This document shows positions 57,706 to 64,000 of a stretch of 64,000 nt of DNA, piece by piece (the first letter of the stretch is position 1; each line of letters opens with the position of its first letter). Below the pieces are notes generated by a model. That model saw only the letters and a list, made by a program, of their open reading frames with translations, was not told the origin of the DNA and made no database searches. Made by a program: the position numbers and the translations under genes. Source of the stretch: Candidatus Phytoplasma vitis. Lineage in GTDB: Bacteria > Bacillota_I > Bacilli_A > Acholeplasmatales > Acholeplasmataceae. The DNA is taken from contig CP097583.1 in the NCBI GenBank assembly GCA_023934045.1, positions 496,001 to 560,000 on the forward strand, in the 5' to 3' direction.

Positions 57706-57913
57706 AATTTGGATTGTGTGGATAAAACATTCTTATTGAATAGTTTGTGATAATCAGAAAGTTTGATTTGAAATTTATTTTATTTATGAAGATAAGAATG
57801 AGCTGATACATGAAATAAGGAGAGGAGTTGAAAATAAGAATGAAAATGATGATGAAATGTTTAAATAAAAGAAATTTTAGTTAATTTTAACATTTATTGA
57901 TTACCACTTTTGT
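57676..57913. repeat. Repeat B, copy 2
   Basis: Matches 38374-38600 with moderate divergence. It is separated from repeat A2 by about 1.8 kb. Confidence 0.6.
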
Positions 57914-57953
57914 AATTTGATTTTAAGATAATATTTTGTTGTTAAATAAAAAA

Positions 57954-57976
57954 AGACTCTCGTGAGAAGAGAGTCT
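57954..57976 (-). terminator. Terminator downstream of the hsdS cassette
   Basis: Stem agactctc/gagagtct with a run of T on the - strand. Confidence 0.75.
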
Positions 57977-58185
57977 GAATTAATAAATTATTAGTCTTTA
58001 TTTACGAATTACTTATAATTTTGTAAAATTTTTTCATAATTTAATAACATATCTTCATACATTTTTTGTTCTAATTATAATTTCTTAATTTATTCATTGA
58101 ATTGGTTATTTTTTTTCACATTTAATAATAATTTTATATTAATATTTCTTATAATTTTTTAATAGTGAATATTTATTTACTTTTT

Positions 58186-59379
58186 TTAAATTATTAATGA
58201 ATTTAAAAAATAATTTTTTTGAAGTTGATAATTTTTTAATAATTCTTCTTCTAAATTTATTTTTTTATCTAATAAAGAAATAAAAGAAGCGATTTTATTT
58301 TGTTCTGAGAGAGAAGGAATACGAAACAATAAATTATTAAAAACATTCATATTTAAATTATTTCGGATACCTTTATTAGAAATTTGTTTATAAAGTGTTA
58401 AAGCTTTTTCTGTTTTTAATAATTGAAAAATAAAAAAAGGCTTATATTGTGGTTGAACTTCAAAAACTTTATATACAGGAGAAACTAAAAAACGTTCATT
58501 TGAATTATTATAGGTTATAGAACCTATTAAAATGTTATACAAATTAATAGTTATATTTTTTGGAGAAACAATTTTATATCCTATATCATCTTCTCTAGCT
58601 ATTCTTTTATTAAAACTAATGGATGGCGGTTTTAATCCTGTTGTAGTTACACTAGCTATAGGATATTGATTCAAAATAGTACTTTTTTCATTTATTTCTT
58701 TTAAAAAGATTCCTAATCTAGTTTCTCTCCATTCTTCTTGAGATCCTTTGAATCTGAATTTTTGTTCTATTAATGAATTCAAAAAATAATTTTTTTGAAG
58801 TTGATAATTTTTTAATAATTCTTCTTCTAAATTTATTTTTTTATCTAATAAAGAAATAAAAGAAGCGATTTTATTTTGTTCTGAGAGAGAAGGAATACGA
58901 AACAATAAATTATTAAAAGTATTAATATTTAAACTAATGCGAACGCCTTTATTAGAAATTTGTTTATAAAATTGTAAAGCCTTTCTTGTTTTTAATAATT
59001 GAAAAATAAAAAAAGGCTTATATTGTGGTTGAACTTCAAAAACTTTATATACAGGAGAAACTAAAAAAGATTCATTTGAATTATTATAGGCTATAGAACC
59101 TGTTAAAATGTCAATAAAATCAATAATTATATTTTTTGGAGAAACAATTTTATATCCTATATCATTTTTACTAGCTATTCTTTTATTAAAACGAGTAGAT
59201 TGTGGTTTTAATCCTGTTAACGTTTTTATAGTTACACTAGCTATAGGATATTGATTTGAAATAGTACTTTTTTCATTTATTTCTTTTAAAAAGATGCCTA
59301 ATCTAGTTTCTTTCCATTCTTCTTGAGATCCTTTGAATCTTGAAATCGGTTTATCAAGGAATGGTTTTTTATATTTTTT
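58186..59379 (-). pseudogene. hsdS: Silent, start-less hsdS cassette (type I specificity subunit)
   Basis: An open frame of 397 codons without any ATG, GTG or TTG before an internal TTG at 58905, so it cannot be expressed on its own as a full protein. It holds two target-recognition domains, each beginning RFKGSQEEW and closing with FRIPSLSEQNKIASFISLLD. The two halves are direct repeats of about 590 bases. The closing helices are the conserved HsdS spacer. Position and structure fit a silent, invertible specificity cassette. Orientation is opposite to the recombinase, hsdR and hsdM that follow. A complete hsdS with a start should lie beyond hsdM, outside this window. Confidence 0.75.
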
Positions 59380-59421
59380 TTAATTAAAAAAATTTTATTT
59401 AATTAAAAAAAATATAAAAAA
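59365..59421. repeat. Perfect 24-bp inverted repeat between hsdS and the recombinase
   Basis: Arms 59365-59388 and 59398-59421 are exact complements around a 9-base centre (aaaatttta). The left arm includes the first codons of the hsdS cassette; the right arm ends near the recombinase ribosome site. Confidence 0.75.
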
Positions 59422-59433
59422 ACGAGGGCAAAA

Positions 59434-60354
59434 ATGAAAAAAAATTTTAAAATAATTGGAGATGAATGGTTAATAGATAAAAAACCATATATTAAAAAAT
59501 CAACTTTTATAACTTATTATTTTACGATTAAAAAAAATTTAAATCCTTTTTTTAATCCAAAAAAAACAATTAAAGAAAAGATTGTACAAGATTTTATTTT
59601 AGAAAAACATAAACAAGGTTTAAAAAATAGAACTATTAAAAGGATGGTTTCTATTTTACATATGATTTTAAAATTTGGTGCCAAAAATAATTATTGGTGT
59701 TATTCCTATATGGATTTAAAATATCCTCCTATGATTAAAACAAAAGAAATGATGATTTTTAGTGCTACAGAACAAAAAAAAATGATGTCTAATTTAATTC
59801 ATGAATTTAGTTTTAAAAATTTAGGTCTTTTAATAGCTATTCACACAGGTTTAAGAATTGGAGAGCTTTGTGGTTTGACTTGGAAAGATATTGATTTAGT
59901 TCAACAACAATTAAACATTTCCAAAACAGTTCAAAGAATTCAGAAAAAAGATAGATCTTCTGCAAAAACAGAAATTATTATTACTTCAACTAAAACTAAT
60001 CAAGGTACGAGACAAATTCCTTTATCCAATATTTTAATTAAAATATTAAAACCACTAAAAAAAACAACAAAAACAGAATATTTCGTGCTTTCTAATAGTT
60101 TGAAACCTATTGAACCTAGAGTATATCGAAATTATTATTACCGCTTTTTAAATTTTTTAAAAATTAAAAAAATTAAATTTCATGGTATAAGACATAGTTT
60201 TGCCACGAGATTAATTGAAAATAAAGCAGATTATAAAACTGTTAGTAGCATTTTAGGACATACAAATATTAAAACCACTTTAGATTTATATGTTCATCCT
60301 AATTTTGAACAAAAGAAAAAATGTATCGAAAAAATGTTAAAAAAATTTTATTGA
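59434..60354 (+). CDS. Tyrosine recombinase next to the type I restriction locus
   Basis: A 306-residue phage-type tyrosine recombinase. Catalytic residues can be read as Arg141 (GLRIGEL), His250 and Arg253 (HGIRHSFATRL), His276 (LGHTNIKTTLDLY) and Tyr286. The N-terminal arm-binding/core-binding domain covers 1-110. GAGG precedes the ATG. It sits between an inverted hsdS cassette and hsdR-hsdM. In Mycoplasma, streptococci and Bacteroides such recombinases invert hsdS segments. That role is inferred here; a prophage integrase is the alternative, but no phage genes are near. Confidence 0.85.
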   Translation: MKKNFKIIGDEWLIDKKPYIKKSTFITYYFTIKKNLNPFFNPKKTIKEKIVQDFILEKHKQGLKNRTIKRMVSILHMILKFGAKNNYWCYSYMDLKYPPMIKTKEMMIFSATEQKKMMSNLIHEFSFKNLGLLIAIHTGLRIGELCGLTWKDIDLVQQQLNISKTVQRIQKKDRSSAKTEIIITSTKTNQGTRQIPLSNILIKILKPLKKTTKTEYFVLSNSLKPIEPRVYRNYYYRFLNFLKIKKIKFHGIRHSFATRLIENKADYKTVSSILGHTNIKTTLDLYVHPNFEQKKKCIEKMLKKFY

Positions 60355-60362
60355 AAGTCCTA

Positions 60363-60388
60363 AAAACATCAAAAATGTTTTTTACTAT
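60363..60388 (+). terminator. Possible terminator of the recombinase
   Basis: Stem aaaacatc/gatgttttt-like bases (aaaacatcaaaaatgtttttt) followed by T, just past the recombinase stop. Confidence 0.4.
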
Positions 60389-60469
60389 TTTTTTTGTTAA
60401 AATATAAAATAAGTTAAATAAAGATTTTGGAATTATATTTCAGAAAACAATGAAAAGGATCGTATTTTA

Positions 60470-63400
60470 ATGACATTTAAAGAAATGTTTAGTGAAAAAG
60501 AATTAGAAGAAACAACTATCGAACAATTAAAAAATTTAGGTTATCAAGAAATTGTTATCACAAATCAAAACGATTTAGAAGAAAATTTCAAAAAACAATT
60601 TCTTAAATATAATTTAGACAATCAAATTGATAATTTTATTGATCCTAAACAATTATCACGAAATTGGTTTCCAGATTTGATGAAAAAAATCAAAGCTAAT
60701 AATAGTAAAATAAATGTTTTAGATACTTATCATATTTTAAGAGACCGTCATACAGTTAGAAAACATGATGATAAACATACTTTTTTATTAGAATTGTTTA
60801 ATCAAAAAGATTGGTGTAAAAATATTTTTCAAGTGGCACGTCAAGTGAAGATGGAAGATGTTGCAAATAATCAAAATAATTATCGTTATGATATAGTTTT
60901 GTTCATTAATGGTTTACCTTTGGCTTTGATAGAACTTAAAAAAAGAGGTAATCCTTTAAAAAAAGCTTTAACACAAATAGAAATATATGCTAATAATTTC
61001 GTAAGTTTATTTCGTTATATCGAAATTTTAATTATTTCGAATGGTAGTGATACTGAATATTTCACCAATCAAAAATATATTAATTCATCATCATCAAATA
61101 TTTTTCCTTGTCAATGGGCTGGTCGTGATGGCAAAGCTATTAATCGATTAAAGGATTTTGTTGATGATTTTTTAAATTGTTGTCAATTGGCTAAAATCAT
61201 CGCTCGTTATATTTTTTTACATGAAAAAAACCAAAATTTATTAATAATGCGTTCACATCAAATGCACGCTGTAGAACGTTTATTAGAATTAGCTAAGAGC
61301 ACATCTAATAATGGTTATATTTGGCATACCACTGGTTCAGGAAAAACTTTTACTTCTTTTGCCTTATGTTATATTTTACAAAGAACTACGGATGCACAAA
61401 TCTTTTTTTTAACTGATCGAAAAGAATTAGATCTTCAAACTTTTCAAGAATTCAATAGTTTTAAAAAAGATTCTGTAGAAAAAATAGAAAGTACAAGTTC
61501 TTTAAAAAAATATTTTATTAATTCTGCTTCTAATAAGATCGTCTCTACTTTAATTCATAAAATAAATAAATTAATTACAAATACAAAAAATAAAAATATT
61601 TTAGAATCTTGGCAAAAGAGACAAAAGAAAAAAATTTTTTTTATAGTTGATGAATGTCATCGTACTCAGTCTGGTGTAATGCATGAAAATTTAAAAAATT
61701 TTTTCCCAGAAGCTCGTTTTTTTGGATTTACAGGAACCCCTCTTTTAGAAGAACAAAACAAAACAAATGAAAAAAGTACGCAAAAACTTTTTGGAGAATG
61801 TAAACATAGTTATACTATGTTTAATGCTTTATTAGAAAAAAATAAATTTATTGTACCATTTAATATTCGTTATTTACAAAAACGAGTAAAAGACGAACCA
61901 GAAGCTAAAGTAGAATGGATTATCAAAAATCATTATAAACTTTCTCAAAATAAAAATTACAACGCTTTATTAGTGGCACAAAACATCGAACATTTATTAA
62001 GATATTATGAACTTTTTAAACAATATGACCATTCTCTTGAAATAGCAGCAATTTTTAGTAATAACAACAGTTTAAAAGAAAGTTCAGAAGATACCCAAAA
62101 CAATCACTTAACAGAATTAGAAAAAATTATCGAAGAATATGACCCAAAAGCTACTATCGATAATTATCATCAAAAAATTTTAAAAGATATGAAAGAAAAC
62201 AAAATTGATATTTTAATTGTTGTGCAAATGTTTTTAACTGGTTTTGATTCTCGTTTATTAAATACTTTATATGTAGATCGTGTTTTGCAAAAACAACAAC
62301 TTTTTCAAGCTTTTTCTCGAACTATTCGTAAAGATAATAAAAATAAAAAATCAGGAAATATTATTTGTTTCCGAACTAGTAAAAAAGAAGTTGATGAATC
62401 TTTACGGCTTTTTGCTAATGATGATGATATTTCTTTATTAATTGCCCCTGATTATAACAAAATAAAAAAAGAATTTATTAAAAGTGTTGAAAAAATAAGA
62501 GAAATAGCTCCTACACCAGATATGGTCGATAATATTATTGGCAATATACAAAAAGAAAAGGATTATTTAATAACATTTCGTACTTTACGTAAAAACAGGG
62601 AATTATTAGAAAAAGATATAGAATTTCAAGAAAATAATTTTTATAGTATATTAAGTGAAAAAGATTTTAAAGATTATCAAAGTAAAAAATTTGAAATCGA
62701 CGATTGTAAATTGGTAGATGATAAAAAAACTCATTTAATATTCGAAAAATTCGAAGAAGATAAGAAAAAATATAAAAAATTTATTAAAGAACTCCAAAAA
62801 TTAGCATTTACTCCTGCAGATGTTGATAATTTAGAAACAATTGAAGACAAAATATCATTTGTACATATTTTTAAAAAATTACGACAACAAAAAGAAATAA
62901 TGACAAAATATACGACATTTAATGAGAATGATTTTCATTTGACCACAGAAAACTTTTTGAATTATGAACAAAAATTTTCAAAAATCCAAAAAGAAGTGCA
63001 TGAAGATTCTGAAAATATTGAAAATATTAATTCAGATATCATAGATGTAGCATATTTAGAAAATTTATTTAAATCTATAAACAAACAACAATTTATAAAA
63101 GATAGTCAATCAGGCCAAAAACCCAATTTAACTTTGGCCAAAATAATCAAAGAAACGACTAGCGAATCGCATTTACCAGACAATAATAAAAAATTATTTA
63201 TTGATTTTATAAAAAATATGGAAAAAGAAATAGATTCACAACCAAAACATTTTTTACCTCGATATATATCTGATTTATTAAAAAATATAAAATCCAATTA
63301 TGATAATTTCATTAACAGAAAACAAATTGAGGAAATTCAAGCCAAAGCAAATGAATTTGATCTTCCTGTAGAAAGAATAAAAGAAATTATTATAAATGAA

Positions 63401-63589
63401 ATGGACGAAGCAAAACCAGAATCAATTAAAAAACAAATCAGAACGCTTTTAGACAACAATCCAAAAGCTATTCAAAAATATCAAAATAATAAGTCTTTAC
63501 ATAATTTCAAAAAATATAGATTACAATTGGAATTGGCAAAAGAGATATATATTTTTGTACAAAGATTTTGTGAAAAATATAAAAATTAA
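60470..63589 (+). CDS. hsdR: Type I restriction enzyme, R subunit (HsdR)
   Basis: Translocase and nuclease subunit of a type I restriction system. The N-terminal PD-(D/E)xK nuclease has Asp141 (YRYDIVLFIN) and ALIELKKRG. The helicase motor has Walker A TTGSGKTFTSF near residue 287 and DECH in VDECHRTQSG (Asp394), then FGFTGTPL. At 1039 residues it is complete. AAAAGGA precedes the ATG. hsdM follows after 28 bases, in one operon. Without a full hsdS the complex would need the cassette inverted or a copy beyond the edge. Confidence 0.95.
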   Translation: MTFKEMFSEKELEETTIEQLKNLGYQEIVITNQNDLEENFKKQFLKYNLDNQIDNFIDPKQLSRNWFPDLMKKIKANNSKINVLDTYHILRDRHTVRKHDDKHTFLLELFNQKDWCKNIFQVARQVKMEDVANNQNNYRYDIVLFINGLPLALIELKKRGNPLKKALTQIEIYANNFVSLFRYIEILIISNGSDTEYFTNQKYINSSSSNIFPCQWAGRDGKAINRLKDFVDDFLNCCQLAKIIARYIFLHEKNQNLLIMRSHQMHAVERLLELAKSTSNNGYIWHTTGSGKTFTSFALCYILQRTTDAQIFFLTDRKELDLQTFQEFNSFKKDSVEKIESTSSLKKYFINSASNKIVSTLIHKINKLITNTKNKNILESWQKRQKKKIFFIVDECHRTQSGVMHENLKNFFPEARFFGFTGTPLLEEQNKTNEKSTQKLFGECKHSYTMFNALLEKNKFIVPFNIRYLQKRVKDEPEAKVEWIIKNHYKLSQNKNYNALLVAQNIEHLLRYYELFKQYDHSLEIAAIFSNNNSLKESSEDTQNNHLTELEKIIEEYDPKATIDNYHQKILKDMKENKIDILIVVQMFLTGFDSRLLNTLYVDRVLQKQQLFQAFSRTIRKDNKNKKSGNIICFRTSKKEVDESLRLFANDDDISLLIAPDYNKIKKEFIKSVEKIREIAPTPDMVDNIIGNIQKEKDYLITFRTLRKNRELLEKDIEFQENNFYSILSEKDFKDYQSKKFEIDDCKLVDDKKTHLIFEKFEEDKKKYKKFIKELQKLAFTPADVDNLETIEDKISFVHIFKKLRQQKEIMTKYTTFNENDFHLTTENFLNYEQKFSKIQKEVHEDSENIENINSDIIDVAYLENLFKSINKQQFIKDSQSGQKPNLTLAKIIKETTSESHLPDNNKKLFIDFIKNMEKEIDSQPKHFLPRYISDLLKNIKSNYDNFINRKQIEEIQAKANEFDLPVERIKEIIINEMDEAKPESIKKQIRTLLDNNPKAIQKYQNNKSLHNFKKYRLQLELAKEIYIFVQRFCEKYKN

Positions 63590-63617
63590 AAAAATTTAAA
63601 AAGGTATTATATATCAT

Positions 63618-64000
63618 ATGAAAAAAAATATTCATGATTTAAAGCATGACTTATGGAAAATAGCTTGTGATTTGAGAGGGCATATGGATGCTTTCGAATT
63701 TAAAGATTATATTTTAAGTATTTTATGTTTTCGTTTCTTATCTGAAAAATTAGAAAATTGTTTAAAAAACAGAGGACTTGGTAAATTCCAAGAATATAAA
63801 GAAGAGTTTGATAATGATCAAGAAACAATTAAAAATATGTTAATAGATGAATTAGGTTTTTATTTAAAACCAAAAGAATTATGGTCTTATTTAATTAAAG
63901 TTATTGAAAATAATTCAAATGAATTCCATTATAAACTTTTATCTGATGCCTTCGTTTCGATCGAAGAGACTCCAATAAATTATAAATATAAACATGTTTT
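63618..64000 (+). CDS. hsdM: Type I restriction enzyme, M subunit (HsdM), partial
   Basis: The first 127 codons, cut by the right edge. The start MKKNIHDLKHDLWKIACDLRG and FEFKDYILSILCFRFLSEKL match the HsdM N-terminal helical domain, which contacts HsdS. AAAAGGT lies 14 bases upstream. The N6-adenine methylase motifs must lie beyond the window. Confidence 0.9.
   Translation, partial: MKKNIHDLKHDLWKIACDLRGHMDAFEFKDYILSILCFRFLSEKLENCLKNRGLGKFQEYKEEFDNDQETIKNMLIDELGFYLKPKELWSYLIKVIENNSNEFHYKLLSDAFVSIEETPINYKYKHV

Larger units (their letters stand above)
56929..58185. other. Accessory gap: remnants, repeat B2, terminator
   Basis: No intact gene. A - strand remnant (57578-57705), repeat B2 (57676-57913), a terminator (57954-57976), and a broken - strand tail (58000-58185) reading QKMYEDMLLNYEKILQNYK. 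Confidence 0.55.

Overview
The window looks like a piece of a phytoplasma chromosome ('Candidatus Phytoplasma', Mollicutes). The DNA is extremely AT-rich and intergenic regions are almost pure A/T. The core genes are those of a reduced Firmicutes-derived genome. TGA is used as a stop and TGG as Trp, which excludes the Mycoplasma/Spiroplasma code. The accessory parts carry features typical of phytoplasmas: a short FtsH, DUF2963-type remnants, signal-anchored repeat proteins, many decayed genes and dispersed repeats. The species cannot be named from the sequence alone.

Layout. 1-6.6 kb: dut, a Xer-type recombinase, an ER-type signal peptidase, spx and rluB, mixed with a repeat-tailed membrane protein and decayed genes. 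6.6-8.6 kb has no intact large gene. 8.6-12.8 kb: a membrane-anchored protein, ftsH, and a multi-pass protein ending in a PmtA-like methyltransferase. 13.1-31.7 kb is a gene-dense housekeeping block, all on the + strand: tig, lon, rpsU, ybeY, era, glyS, dnaG, rpoD, trmK, tRNA-Arg, rpmF, alaS, ruvX, trmR, greA, yqeG, yqeK, rsmD, a YneF-like protein and an OsmC-like protein. 33.2-34.5 kb: sufS. 34.5-46.5 kb is accessory DNA on the - strand: a tandem-AAA+ ATPase whose membrane anchor lies in another frame across a 16-A tract, a 972-residue modular repeat protein, and a BcgI-like restriction-modification locus broken by a frameshift and flanked by duplicated decayed genes. 46.5-54.7 kb is core again: dnaI, dnaB, mutM, two RNase J paralogs (one without its metal-binding motif), recU and an S-component-like membrane protein. 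54.7-64 kb is accessory: a DUF2963 remnant, a novel coiled protein, a start-less inverted hsdS cassette, a tyrosine recombinase, hsdR, and hsdM running off the edge.

How the parts relate. The core blocks serve replication (dnaG, dnaB, dnaI), recombination and repair (ruvX, recU, mutM), translation and RNA maturation, and proteolysis (lon, ftsH). The two most interesting systems are switchable. (1) A type I restriction locus has a promoterless, start-less hsdS cassette in inverse orientation beside its own recombinase, as expected for phase-variable DNA specificity. (2) A double-AAA+ ATPase could be joined to its membrane anchor only by slippage at a 16-base homopolymer. Similar homopolymers precede the 8.6 kb gene and lie in the repeats around the BcgI-like locus, so slippage may be a recurring variation mechanism here. 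All functional calls rest on motifs read by eye; no database search was run.
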